Below are positions 10,937-21,248 of a stretch of 64,000 nt of DNA, one piece after another (position 1 is the stretch's first letter; each line of letters opens with the position of its first letter). Location: contig SADC01000207.1 of the NCBI GenBank assembly GCA_004194705.1, positions 80,908 to 144,907 on the forward strand, read 5' to 3'. The notes under the pieces were generated by a model. That model had not been told where the DNA came from. It did not search any database and worked only from the letters and a program-made list of their open reading frames with translations. This DNA is from Ditylenchus dipsaci. Its lineage: Eukaryota; Nematoda; Chromadorea; Rhabditida; Anguinidae. The position numbers were made by a program, and so were the translations under genes.

Positions 10937-12425
10937 TAAATATATTCTGGTAGAGCATACTTATGTTGTAAGCAAAAGTGCTGAGATCTTTTCGATATTC
11001 GAGCTCTGTGATGAGATACAGCCTCTCAAAGTTTGAATTTTTGATTTTTTGTGGTTTTGAAGCGAAAGCATAGAAATTGCTGTATCTCCTCATACAGCTG
11101 ATTTTTTTATTCTGTAAATATCATATTGTAGAGGAGGAATAGAGCTTTCTTTTGAGTTGCTGTTTACACACTCTACCCAAATTTCGAACAGACATCTAGG
11201 TAAAACAAGAAAAACTTAGAAGTTAAAATCACCTCCATTCATGAAGCTAAAACTTCATGAAATTATTCAAACAACTCCAATATTGAATGCGTGATAGAAA
11301 GAGCAAGGATAGGGCCTTCTAATGTGTGGTCATTTGCTAAGATATTATAGCACACAAATTTTTTAGAAAGCATCGAATAATGCACATTTTTTAAATTTTT
11401 CACTTCATATAACCTCATTTTAAAATAACACCAGATTCGTGCTAAGATTACTCGATTTGCACATAAAACTGCCCTTGAAGTTTTAAATTGACTGTCAATT
11501 TTGAATTCCTCTCAAGACAAGTTTCTCTATCGCGCTCTCAACATTGGAGTTGTGTACATAACTGCATAAAATTTTAGCCTCTTGAACGGAGGTTCTTTTA
11601 ACATATAAGTTTTTCTAGTTTTACAAAGATGTCTGTTTGAAATTTAGGCAGAATAAGTGAAAAGCCACTCAAAAATAGCCCTGCTCCTCCTCTACAAGAT
11701 GCTATTTACAGAATCGAACAAGGTTAACTTTATGAGAAGATACAGAAATGTGTATGCTTTCATGTCAAGACCACACAATTTCAAAAACCCAAACTTCGAG
11801 AGGCTGTATCTCAGCACAGAGCTTGAATATCAAAAAGATCTCAGCATTTTCGGTTACAACATAGGTATTCTCTAGCAGAATATATCCAGGTTCTAGTTCA
11901 TGCTGGAGGGGCTGACAGATTTACGGACATTTCTCTTTCGTCTATCACTGTTCTCTTTTGTGTCGTTCGAAATAACTACAAAGAGTAGAGTGCGAGACGA
12001 AAGAGAAGTGTCCCGCACGCATTTGAATTTCCCAAATTCTCATTGTCATCAATAAGTATGGTCTTTTAAGTCATGCAGGGTGTGCTCCATTATGCAAGGT
12101 CATGCTTTAACACAACAAACTTGAAAAACTTCTTTTTAAATTTAGGAAAATCTGTCAGCCCCTCCAGCATGAACTAGAACCTGGGTATATTCTGCTAGAG
12201 AATACCTATGTTGTAACCGAAAATGTTGAGATCTTTTTGATATTCAAGCTCTGTGCTGAGATACAGCCTCTCGAAGTTTGGGTTTTTGAAATTGTGTGGT
12301 CTTGACATGAAAGCATACACATTTCTGTATCTTCTCATAAAGTTAACCTTGTTCGATTCTGTAAATAGCATCTTGTAGAGGAGGAGCAGGGCTATTTTTG
12401 AGTGGCTTTTCACTTACTTTTCGCT
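10937..12425. repeat. Compound hairpin with three arm copies
   Basis: The arm occurs three times: 10937-11215 (minus), 11605-11925 (plus) and 12140-12425 (minus). The first is divergent and the last two are nearly identical. Open frames of 72 codons at 11657-11875 and 12195-12413 are the same peptide read from opposite arms. The central loops hold a second inverted pair (ctctttcgtct / gacgaaagagaag at about 11934 and 11996). Confidence 0.8.
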
Positions 12426-12705
12426 TGAATTTCGCTCTTCTTCCAGCTCTTGACTCTTATACTACTAATTTTTTCTCTTGGCTTTTGTAATTTCCGCTCT
12501 TGGATTTTGCGCAAACGAATAATACGTTCAAAATAACATCACAATGATTAAATTTGCTTGGATATAAAAACTTTTAGGTCGCTACCAGACAAAAAAAATT
12601 GCTTCTGCTCTTGGCTCCTAGCTTGAAAATTTTCGCTACTGCTCTTGCTCTTGGCTCGGAGCGGAGAATCTCGGATCCAAGAGCAGAGAGTTGCCCAACA
12701 CTAAT
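12426..12705. repeat. Tandem gctcttgg-word element end
   Basis: The word gctcttgg recurs in both orientations (12434-12500 and 12600-12690). The right end reads, inverted, tagtgttgggcaactctctg, which resembles a hAT terminus. No partner transposase was seen. Confidence 0.45.
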
Positions 12706-12734
12706 CCTAATGCAGCCCTTGCCTTATAAATAAC

Positions 12735-13150
12735 CAAAAAATTTGTTAAAATTATTGGGTGGTGTCAAGGGAAGTATTTATTACGGGGTGTGGTACATGA
12801 CAACTTCCACTTTAATTTTTTTTACATTTAAAAATTTTACCTCATTGCTCAAATCGAAATTTTCATTAATTCTTATAATCTTATTTTTAAAACTGAAACA
12901 AATTATGTGTATTAACAATAGTGAATAAATAAATAATTACTTGAAATGTTTATAGTAGTGAAAAAAGCCGAGAAGTAAATCACTTAGTGTGTGTTTTTAC
13001 TTGTTTCTCGTATTTCTTTTTGAATGGATAACTGTTTTCTACTTAAAACTTGATTTTCAGCACTCGCATTGAACTCATAAGGAAAACTTTCTTGAATAAC
13101 AGGCAATACTCTCGGCTCAACACCAGATTGCAAGTAGTGGATTACCTAGT
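12735..13150 (-). mobile_element. Dispersed repeat R, copy 1 (3' part of an unidentified element)
   Basis: This stretch is about 95 per cent identical by eye to 61345-61754. Shared words include ggtgtcaagggaagtattta and tacatgacaacttc. The high-coordinate ends of both copies stop at ctagt. On the minus strand it encodes the C-terminus of an unknown protein. Confidence 0.75.
12979..13146 (-). CDS. C-terminal coding fragment of repeat R (unknown protein)
   Basis: The minus frame reads QSGVEPRVLPVIQESFPYEF, then NASAENQVLSRKQ and a Lys-rich end, stopping at about 12979. In the second copy a one-base change brings the stop forward to just after ENQV. I do not recognise the family. The low-coordinate (3') ends agree between copies, and copy 1 is shorter at its 5' side, as with a truncated retroelement; this is only a possibility. 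Confidence 0.45.
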
Positions 13151-13265
13151 AATAAAATTCTCTATTTATGGCAAATTTTTATTTTAGCTGATTTTATTAA
13201 ATTTTATTTTTTTTTTCAAAAAATATTTATCTTTCTCGTTTTCTTTTTTTACAAAAAAAAACATC

Positions 13266-13636
13266 TGTTTGCGCTTACCCCTAAAAAACCCCCTTGGTCT
13301 CCCTGTTCATTTTCTTGCAACTTTTAGGCATGCGTGCACCAAAAATATGACTACTTGCCAACGATAGTATACTTTTTGTCTCTCGTACTTAGGCGCATAA
13401 TATGCCAGCGTATGTTAGGATAGACTCAAATGTGTTTCTTGAACTACAAAAAGTAAGAACATTATGTTTTAGCCCGTCCAAAAGACGCTGATCAACCACG
13501 CGCCCAAGCACAAGTCACAGAAGAGTGTACTATCTATCATTGGCAAGAAGTCATAATTTTAATGCGCGCATGCTCAAAAGTTGCAGAAAAATCAACAGAA
13601 ATGACCAAGGCATTTTTTTCAAGATAAGCGAACAGA
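13266..13636. mobile_element. MITE with ccttggtc ends
   Basis: The left arm is tgtttgcgcttacccctaaa...cttggtctccctgtt and the right arm is aacagaaatgaccaagg...agataagcgaaca. The arms continue inward (cttgcaacttttaggcatgc / gcgcatgctcaaaagttgca). It keeps the word gcgtatgttaggatagactc, which the copy at 28660 has split by a foldback insertion. Confidence 0.7.
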
Positions 13637-13639
13637 AAT

Positions 13640-14100
13640 AGAGCCGGCCGTCCCTTTAGCGCGGTCTATATCAGGATTAGACTTCGAAGAGTATACCGTG
13701 AAGCACACAAACCTCACCATAAGAATCCAAGAATAAGACGACAGTGACGCATTTCCAGATCCTTTAACGCCATGTTTTTGAGCTAAGCCTTTGATCACAG
13801 ACGCAAGAGGGGCAACACGATCATCATCTAAAAAAATTAAACTGAAAGGATCATGTTTTTGAACACAAAAGTGAAGGACACTTTTTTAATCCAAAATATT
13901 CAAGAATTTTCTAAGTGCGTTTAAGAATTTAAACGATTGACTAGTCGAGACCAGCGTCGAAGGAGTTAGCCGATTTTCACTGCACTATAAGTTTCTAATA
14001 CCTATACTGTATTTTATCTATACTGTATTAAGAATACTGAAAATACAAATAAAAAATAATTTAAAAAAAATTTGAGCATTTTCGGAGCAGGGTGACGATT
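13640..14100. other. Spacer without supported feature
   Basis: This is mixed-composition sequence. No splice-bounded open frame or inverted repeat of note was seen. Confidence 0.3.
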
Positions 14101-14102
14101 TG

Positions 14103-14434
14103 GGTACTAAATAGTACTTTCGAAGTACTAAATACAGACGAGTCTCGACAATCCGGCACCCCCTAAAGTTCGTTCCCGCCTTGGGTCCGACACTTTTTTA
14201 CCTCGATTTTTATAGTCTGTTGATAAATATGATTCGCCAGTCTGGTCTGAAATATCTCAAGGATTCCGATTTTGCCGGTCGTTTTTTTGAATAGCGAAAT
14301 TTTTGCCGTAAAGACCCGCGGGTTGAGGTAAAAAAGTGTTGGACCCAAGGCGGGAACGAACTTTAGGGGGTGCCGGATTATCAAGACTCGACTGTAGTAC
14401 CATAAAGTACTAGGGTACTAATTTAGTACTAAAT
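14103..14434. repeat. agtactaaat repeat tract split by a MITE
   Basis: The word agtactaaat recurs at 14103-14133 and 14396-14434 on either side of the TA-flanked MITE. A larger tract of the same word is at 16484-16840. Confidence 0.6.
14135..14394. mobile_element. pogo-like MITE (260 bp) with internal common core
   Basis: Ends are cagacgagtctcgacaatcc and gattatcaagactcgactg, flanked by TA on both sides (14133-14134, 14395-14396). It carries the core shared with 19680, 26235 and 57630: aaagttcgttcccgccttgg, then cgacactttttt, and then aaggattccgattttgccgg. Confidence 0.75.
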
Positions 14435-14444
14435 ACTCGATATG

Positions 14445-14570
14445 TGACATATCCCTGCCGCACCAATTTCCTGCCGGGGCCAATTCCCTGCCGGACAATT
14501 CCCTGCCAGACAGTTCCCTGCCGGCGACAATTCCCTGCCGCCCCAATTCCCTGCCGGGAAAATATTGGGA
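14445..14570. repeat. Tandem array of attccctgccgg
   Basis: About seven copies of (c)aattccctgccg are arranged head to tail. An inverted partner array was not found in the window, so this may be a single surviving foldback arm. The open frames through it on both strands are repeat artefacts. Confidence 0.7.
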
Positions 14571-15148
14571 TCCCGCTTTTTGAAAAAAATATTTTTGGAA
14601 ATCAGGTTTTGGAACCCGAAAAAGTGAAGTAAAAAATTGCTCCAAGTGGAAGACCACTTGGAGCGAATTTCTGTAGATAAATTCAATGTGGAAGTACCAG
14701 GTGGTTCACCTATACAAGCTGAGGATAGATAGTTTATGAGCATGATTCAACAAAAAATGTCTCATACCACCAGAATTCAAACTTTTAACCTCACAAATTT
14801 CTATAATTGACTGCGGATGAATTCACTGCTATTCGGCAAAAAGTAGGCCAGTGTACATTAATGCTGGCTCGAAAGAGTTCTTTGAGCAACAGGGTGTTTT
14901 ATTCGCCGAATATCCTGTCTGTTTTGATAGATTTATTCATATTTGTACGTGGAAATGTTGTATTGTTTTGCTTTATTTTCGTTTATTTCCCCACTCTCTA
15001 ATAATCCCCACCCCTAAAAATCGTCTGTTTGGGTCAACATTTTTATTAGACACCAAAATTTAAGGAAACTCTCAAACAAACATAAAATATCCATCTTCAT
15101 TTAATTTCTCCGATGTTTCATCAGTTCTTTACGGTTGCCCTTCTTTTT

Positions 15149-15276
15149 CTAGTTCGTCTTCTTCGAGCCTATCTTCTTAAAAAACTTTGCGACCGTCCCT
15201 TGCCATGTTTTGATCGGTGATGTCGGAGAGCATGTCGAGTCCCTTGGTGCCGATTGATCCTGTTGGCTTAGTCCGA
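15149..15276 (-). CDS. Candidate terminal exon, unknown protein
   Basis: The minus frame reads GLSQQDQSAPRDSTCSP, then SPIKTWQGTVAKFFKKIGSK and a stop at 15149-15151. The amphipathic basic C-terminus looks like coding sequence. The acceptor would be the weak TTTGAAAG|TCGG. No partner exon could be joined with confidence. Function is unknown. Confidence 0.4.
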
Positions 15277-15600
15277 CTTTCAAATCAGCCAAACAAAAAA
15301 TGTATGTGTAATTGACAGCCAGTTAGCAACAAGAAATTAATTAGGCCGAGATTGTACTGCTAAATTATGCTCTCACTGAACACGAAAATTGCATTAGTTG
15401 TAGTGCGCTAAGGCATCCACATAATCACTGATTTAAGCTGGTTAATTATTCTTGCAACTGACGAATCTTTTTTACTGGCGAGTACTGTTGTGAGTAGTAT
15501 CATCGTAATCTCCAAATTAGTAGTAGGCTTGGACGCTTGGAATATTGTGCTCCGATTTTTTAAGCGTGGGTTTGACCTGCTATTTTGGTTAGGTTCAAAT

Positions 15601-15988
15601 TGAATTGCAGCGGTAAAACTGTGAATTTCAACGGTAAATTAATTTTTTTCAACGGTATTTTCAAATTTGCCATAAAACAATGAAATTCAACGGTAAATTT
15701 GTGAAATTCAGCGGTAAATTCATCGTAAAGTCAACTTCACAGTCCGTTGTCTTATTTGTGTATCAAATATAAAGATTTCATCTGAAACAAAATTTATGCT
15801 TTGCGCCAACTATTTAACCTTGGGGTCATTTCTATGAGGCAACGGACTGTGAAGTTGACTTTACGATAAATTTACCGCTGAATTTCACAAATTTACCGTT
15901 GAATTTCATTGTTTTATGGCAAATTTGAAAATACCGTTGAAAAAAATTAATTTACCGTTGAAATTCACAGTTTTACCGCTGCAATTCA
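15601..15988. mobile_element. Foldback element, word tttaccgttgaatttca
   Basis: The left arm 15601-15755 and right arm 15838-15988 are inverse copies. Each holds four or five degenerate copies of (a/t)ttaccg(t/c)tgaatttca. The loop is about 80 bp, and the arm tips share caacggactgtgaagttgac. No transposase was seen. Confidence 0.8.
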
Positions 15989-16374
15989 CTTACAGCCTTT
16001 TGGTTATTTGTGTTGCAATTTTTATAAAGTTTTGAACTAAATATTGTAAAAACCAGCAAAATAAAGATTTGATTTATTATCAAAATATTGGTGCAAATTT
16101 TGCTATGACTGATGAAAAGAATGTTGTTTGACTATTGGTTAAATATTAGTTGACAGACCGGCCTTTATCTTCATGCAGCTGGAGCTCCTGGGAATCGGTC
16201 ATTTTAACAGGGATTTGATTAGACGAGAAAAAACAAGCTCGTTGAAAAATGGTTTGCAACAAAAAAAATTAACTAGGCAAAAAAGTCGAACAAACACGCA
16301 TAATGTGCATTTTTTCGTGTTGTGACTACTGAAAATTCAAACGAAATTTACGTTGAAAAATAATCGCCCACCCT

Positions 16375-16462
16375 GTAATAATCCCCACTCTCTAATAATC
16401 CCCCCACCCCTGAGGAAGGGTTGAAAAATAATCCCCGATGGGATTAATAGAGAATATACGGT
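16375..16462. repeat. Right terminus of a ccgtat-type pogo element
   Basis: Subterminal words ctctaataatccccac lie here, and the end gattaatagagaatatacgg is followed by TA. It has the same plan as the complete elements at 21249-22420 and 32790-33680. A matching left end may be represented by ctctaataatccccacc at 14997. Confidence 0.6.
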
Positions 16463-16483
16463 ATCTGTATGTGTTTTGTAAGC

Positions 16484-16840
16484 CATAGTACTAAAATAGT
16501 ACTAAGTAATAAAATAGTACTTAGTACTAAATAGTACTATTGGTACTAGGTACTAATTTTGTACTGTGTTCTATTTTAGTACTAGGTACTATTTTAGTAC
16601 TTAGTACTGTGGTTAAAAAAACACACAGATATGTCGTCTTCTTGTCTTAGAAACTCTTTTTCCTAGTTATTTTATGTTAAAAACAAATAAACATATGTGC
16701 AGTGCGTCTTTTTAGCACCGAAACCGCAATAAATCGAAAAAGTACTACGAGTACTGAGTACTAAATTAGTACTAGGTACTAAAATAGTATTTAGTACTAA
16801 ATTAGTACCCTAGTACTAATTAGTACTATTTTAGTACTTT
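16484..16840. repeat. agtactaa arrays, inverted halves
   Basis: Dense copies of tagtactaaa(a/t)tagtacta lie at 16484-16612 and 16738-16840, separated by unrelated sequence. The word is itself palindromic (agtact), so arm orientation is ambiguous. Confidence 0.6.
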
Positions 16841-16859
16841 CGAGCTTGAGTAAAGAGCT

Positions 16860-17480
16860 GAACATTTTTTGGTTAGTTATTTTTTAAAGATTTTTCACCA
16901 CTTTTTGAGCACCATTACGGTTATGTCAGAAGAATTTTGTTTTAATATAAGGCTGAAGTACAGAATCACTGCGTTAGCTAAAATTTCGCCAAATCAACTT
17001 TTTTCGATGCTTTAGCACTTGATTCTTCCTTATAGCATGTTTTAAGTGTCGGTCGGCACTTTTAAATAAAAAAAATTTTGTGGCCAAAATTTGTCCTTTT
17101 CCTCCGTCCCTTAAGGTAAACCGCCATTAAAGTGTACGTGGATATTGTAAAAAGATAGAATTTGAACAAAGTTTTGTTAACTGGGGATTGCTGAAGAGGA
17201 CGCCTGGGCCTATGAAGGTGGCGCAGGGGGCTTGAAAGCAAGATCCTTAATCATAAATACATGGAGGCCTACTATGCCCAGTGACCAAAACTTTATTTTG
17301 AGCAGCCATCCTTCCTATCGGTCACGAAAGATTATTGATCGGCACTTTTTGGTCAGAATAAAATGTTTCTATTTGTAATTTAAATTTTTTCTAATTTTTA
17401 AGCCTGCGTAAAAGTTCACTGGTTAATTAAAAGTGAAAAAAAACGCTTACACTGAGAAAAAAGACGAAGAAGGTGTGTGT
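16860..17480. other. Spacer with degenerate family A core
   Basis: At 17160-17300 traces of family A occur (aacaaagttttgttaactgg, gcgcagggggcttg). Otherwise nothing supportable was seen. Confidence 0.4.
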
Positions 17481-17493
17481 TGCGAACACTTAC

Positions 17494-17573
17494 ATCACTG
17501 TCAACGCCTAAGTCAGCAGGCAGAGTATATTGCTTGCTATCTATTGTTATTTCTAATGACATTCTGTAAAAAA
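17494..17573 (-). CDS. Candidate first or internal exon
   Basis: Bounded on the minus strand by TTTACAG| and a strong donor |GTAAGTG. The only open frame reads MSLEITIDSK, QYTLPADLGV and DSD, ending in phase 0. The ATG at 17572 could be the start codon. It lies 50 bp from a candidate exon on the other strand, so at most one of the two is likely to belong to an active gene. Not recognised. Confidence 0.4.
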
Positions 17574-17623
17574 TAAAACATTTTGTGCACAAGATTACAA
17601 AAGTTTGACTAAAACATATTTAG

Positions 17624-17696
17624 CACTCGGACAGTCGATTGGAACAGCTGCTGGAATAGACTCTGAATTCATGCTGAATCCGAATCGGTACAGCTC
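17624..17696 (+). CDS. Candidate internal exon
   Basis: Bounded by CATATTTAG| and |GTAAGAT. Only one frame is open across it: LGQSIGTAAG, IDSEFMLNPN, RYS. It has two leading and two trailing bases of split codons. The following sequence (17700-17860) is a dispersed repeat shared with 47430-47540. Not recognised. Confidence 0.35.
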
Positions 17697-18182
17697 GTAA
17701 GATTAACATGGGAAATTTCAACTGTGATAACGGTTCCTATGAGGGTTCAGAAGCTGCTGAGCACGAATATCCCAAAATCGAACCTCCGAACTTAAGTGCA
17801 TTGCCCTCAAAATGACCAATCTTTGTGACGACTCGTCACATTGAGTTATAAATTTTTTACAGAAATTTTTGCACAAAGACTCTAAACCGCTGTTAGAATT
17901 GAAAAATCACTGTCGAATTTAAAATTCGCTTCCAGACAAAAATCGTTTAAATTTCAAAAAAGGTTTTTTTATCTTGAAGGGAATTGGAAATTTGATTCCA
18001 TCATCAAATGACGTTTTAAAATATTTACTGAGTGGCCTGAGTATTCCAGACAATTAGAAAAGCCTAGAACTTTTTTTCAATTTTTTTTGAAATTTTTTGT
18101 TTTCGGCTGGAATACTTGGGCCACCTAGTATAAAGGATATTTCATCACTTTTGTGCTGGTATTTGTGACATTGGAGGCTCTA

Positions 18183-18640
18183 CCCTGTTTCGTCCCAAAT
18201 CGTTTCCGCCGAAAATCGTTTTAGAAAAACGTTAAATTTTTAATTAATTGGTTTGCTACATATGGTTTTTCTAACTAATTTTGTGGACATTCTTATCTAC
18301 TAGTCTATACTCAAATTGATGCTAGAGAGCAGAGCTACATTTTGGGCATGAGGTTGTAAATGACCATGTCTGCAATATTTGCTGAAAACCCTAAAATTTG
18401 CGGAGTCCTGGACTTTTTTGAAAACTTTTGGGGTTTTTCAGCAAATATTACAGACATGGTCATATATAACCTTATATGCAAAGTGTAGCCCTGCTTTCTA
18501 GCATCAATTTGAGTATGAACTTGTAAATTAGAATATGCACAAAATTAGTGAGAAAACCCATATGTAGCAAACTAATTAATTAAAAATATAACGTTTTGGC
18601 TATAACGATTTTGGCGGAAACAACTTGGGACGAAACAGGG
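18183..18640. mobile_element. mariner-type MITE (458 bp)
   Basis: The ends ccctgtttcgtcccaaatcg and gggacgaaacaggg are flanked by TA (18181-18182, 18641-18642). Arms of about 200 bp meet near 18412. There is no coding sequence. Confidence 0.8.
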
Positions 18641-18752
18641 TAGAGCCACATTGGATAAGCTTAATATTTGGCAAAATCAGTAAACAAATTTTACTTTAAA
18701 ATAGGCGCTGAAGCTTTTATCAACTCGTTCTTTTTCACAATTTCAGTATTAT

Positions 18753-18917
18753 CTAACACTTTTTTAAGCCTTTCAAGCGTATATATTTGCTCTGATCTTC
18801 TTTTTGTAGTTTTTTGCTCATAAGTGCTTGTAATTTGTCTAAATCGTCAGTCTGTTCTCTATCTTCAAAGAGCTTTTTTAATTGATTAAGCTGCTCTTTT
18901 TCTCTTGATCGTAATCT
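18753..18917 (-). CDS. Coiled-coil coding segment (terminal exon?)
   Basis: The open minus frame starts after a stop at 18918-18920. It reads RLRSREKEQLNQLKKLFEDR, then EQTDDLDKLQALMSKKLQ and ends KGLKKC at stop 18753-18755. Charged heptads indicate a coiled coil. Composition and position resemble the small minus-strand exons at 33704, 44923 and 45752. Confidence 0.5.
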   Translation of the reverse strand, partial: RLRSREKEQLNQLKKLFEDREQTDDLDKLQALMSKKLQKEDQSKYIRLKGLKKC

Positions 18918-19645
18918 TTATTTTTTCGTTCGTTAGTGATTATAACTAGATCCAAGTCTGAATGTTCATCACCAAAACCATTTTGGGAAGAGCCAACCAT
19001 ATGCAAGACATAATCTTAAAAATTTGCATCAGGGAGGGGACGGAAAACAAAACAAGTCGGAACGAAAGTTCGAACCGGAAATAAATAAATTTCAAAACCA
19101 TGACTAGCATATCGGAAGAAAAGAAAGTGACGGAAGAAAGTCGAAAAATTCCCAAAAGGACACAAATTTTTTCCAAGTTAACTATTTTCTTCCGAAATTT
19201 CCGAATTTTATTTTATTTTTTTTTTCGGAAAAATCAGAATTCTATGCCACCTTATTCCTTATTTGCCTAAAATAACTACTTTATCTTTGTAATTTTTTGA
19301 AGACTTTGCTTATAAGAAATAGAGTGTGGTAGAAAAAACTCATGATAAAATTTATCTGTAAAAGTTTTTGCAAATCTCGAAAAATCTAAAGTATAATTTT
19401 AATAAAGATTGCAGTTTTAAACATCTGATAATTTAACAGAGTTATTTTCTGAAGTCGGATAATTTAACAAAGTGATACTTTAAAGTAGAGAATTTAACAG
19501 AAAAATTGGCAAAACAGCTGGTTTATCGAGGGTTGACAGTATTGCTAAAAGTAAAAAGTGGAGCATTTTGATTGGCCATGGCCCCATTCACCTTTACGGG
19601 TCATTATTTATAGCTTGGTTCTCCTGTTGTTTTTTCTTGAAAACT

Positions 19646-20178
19646 GCCTTGGTCCGCCCTGTCAGTTGTAGCTATGTTAAACTTAAACCTCGATTTAACG
19701 ACCCCCAACTCAAGTTCGTTCACACCCAGGGTTCGGCACTTCTTTTAAGCTAATTTTAAAAGCGCTTTGTCAGCTCTGTATCCACAGTCTGGTCGCGATA
19801 ATCGCAAGAATTCCGATTTTACCGATGGTTTTTTCGAAAACCCAATGTTTTTGCTTTTAAAAAGCAAAACCTCGATTTAACGACCCCCTTTTTAAAATTA
19901 GAGGGTCGTCAAACCGAGGTTTTGCTTTTTCAAAAGCCAAAAATTCAAGTTTTCGAAAAACGATCTGCAAAATCGGAACTCTCACTATATTTTCGACCAG
20001 ACTGTGGAAATAGAAGTGATAAAGCGCTTTTAAAATCAGCTTAAAAAAGTGTCGGATCCTAAGTGGGAAAAAACTTGTGGTGGGGGTCGTCAAATCGAGG
20101 TTTGACTGTATCGTGATAATGGTTAACATGATTACTTTAAATATTAACACTATTTATACAACAAGGGGGACCAAGGCA
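19646..20178. mobile_element. ccttggtc-type MITE carrying a nested pogo-like MITE
   Basis: Ends are gccttggtccgccctgt (19646) and acaagggggaccaaggc (20161-20177), the same family as 5452 and 13266. It is interrupted at 19680. Confidence 0.6.
19680..20108. mobile_element. pogo-like MITE, cctcgatttaacgacc type
   Basis: The right end cgaggtttgactg is followed by TA; the left end is decayed (aacttaaacctcg). The terminal word recurs inverted at the centre (19866-19920). It contains the common core aattccgattttaccgatgg and its inverse. A close relative is at 26235-26666. Confidence 0.75.
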
Positions 20179-20335
20179 TTTTTCGAGAAAAAATAAACAA
20201 CAGGGGGGGACCAAACTAAAAATAATGCCCCGTGAAGGTCAATAGGCACGTAGAACAATTTAACAGAAAAATTGGCAAAACAGCTGGTTTATCGAGAGTT
20301 GACAGTATTGCTAAAAGAAAAAGTGGAAAATTTTG

Positions 20336-20898
20336 ATAAAATATTTGGACCCTTGGCCTTTCGATTCCGCCTTTCGATTTCGATCGATTTCCCTGAGATT
20401 AATTTGCAGCTGGCGCTGTCTGTTTTTGAAAAAAAAAACTCTTACCTCCAAACTTTTCTTTAATTATCCTGCAAAGTTCGTTATAGAAAGTTCGTTTTAT
20501 TTCAACCGTTTTTGAACTTTGTTTTCTGACTCTATAATAATCTGATATCTGATCATTCAACTGAAAAAAGTTCGGGTGAAAAATAATATTTTGAAAATTT
20601 ATCTAACCTTTTTGTTCTGATTTCATTTAATTTTTAAGCCATTGATCTAATATCAAAGTAAAATTTTGTTTAAAATTTTCCATGTCTTAAAAGTTGATAA
20701 ATTTCTCGATATATACTTTTTATGAAAATTTACCGCTCATTGTTTGATAATTTTCCGTAAAAAAAGTTGATAATTGATGATTTAAAAATTTCTGTTGCAA
20801 TTCTGGGCTCACATTGTAAGGGTCTTAAACAAATAAAGTTCAAAAATATTTAATAGTTAATCGGACATTGTTGAAATAGTTGAAAAAGGACTTGTTGC
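20336..20898. other. Spacer without supported feature
   Basis: AT-rich sequence. Short plus-strand frames at 20272-20515 lack splice support and continue the direct repeat. Confidence 0.3.
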
Positions 20899-20900
20899 TA

Positions 20901-20989
20901 CAGTCGAAGCTCGATTTAACATACACCCGATTTAGCATACAGTTGGTCCACTCGGTCGCCAGGATGTATGTTGAATCGAGCTTTGACTG
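20901..20989. mobile_element. 89 bp pogo-like MITE
   Basis: TA-flanked inverted ends cagtcgaagctcgatttaac and tatgttgaatcgagctttga. It is nearly all terminus, with one internal repeat of the end word (cgatttagcatacag). Confidence 0.8.
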
Positions 20990-21150
20990 TATATGAAAAC
21001 GGTAATCTTTGACAAAAAACCCTAAATATTATATTCATGACTCCAATTAAAAAAAGATCATAAAGTCAGAAGCCAGGTTTAAAAATATCTTAGAAATATG
21101 TGTCAAAGAATGGTCGTTTTTTTCATTAGGCAATGTAAACAAAAACTTAC

Positions 21151-21218
21151 TTGGTATTTCGTTGAAATGTACAAGCAGAATTTTTTTCCTAATTCTTCTA
21201 ATTGACTCTTGCTTTTTT
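21151..21218 (-). CDS. Candidate coiled-coil exon
   Basis: The acceptor AATTTTCAG| and donor |GTAAGTTTTTG bound 68 nt with a single open frame: KSKSQLEELGKKFCLYISTK then YQ. It has two leading bases and ends in phase 0, the same pattern as the exon at 45869-45948, which starts KSNEEAEEVIKKY. That makes it a likely member of the same diverged family. Confidence 0.5.
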
Positions 21219-21248
21219 CTGAAAATTGGGTTTTTAATTGGGCAAATA

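Larger units (their letters stand above)
19491..20335. repeat. 80 bp direct repeat flanking a nested insertion
   Basis: Bases 19491-19571 and 20255-20335 share gaatttaacagaaaaattgg and acagctggtttatcgag. Just inside, 19584-19625 and 20205-20245 are inverted copies (cacctttacgggtcattatt). The intervening block contains a MITE inside a MITE. Confidence 0.7.

Noticed and set aside
11657..12413. Two 72-codon frames with ATG starts.
   Set aside because: Identical peptides from opposite hairpin arms; explained by the inverted repeat.
14418..14743. Overlapping open frames on both strands rich in Pro/Cys/Arg and Gly/Arg.
   Set aside because: They are translations of the attccctgccgg tandem array and disappear outside it.
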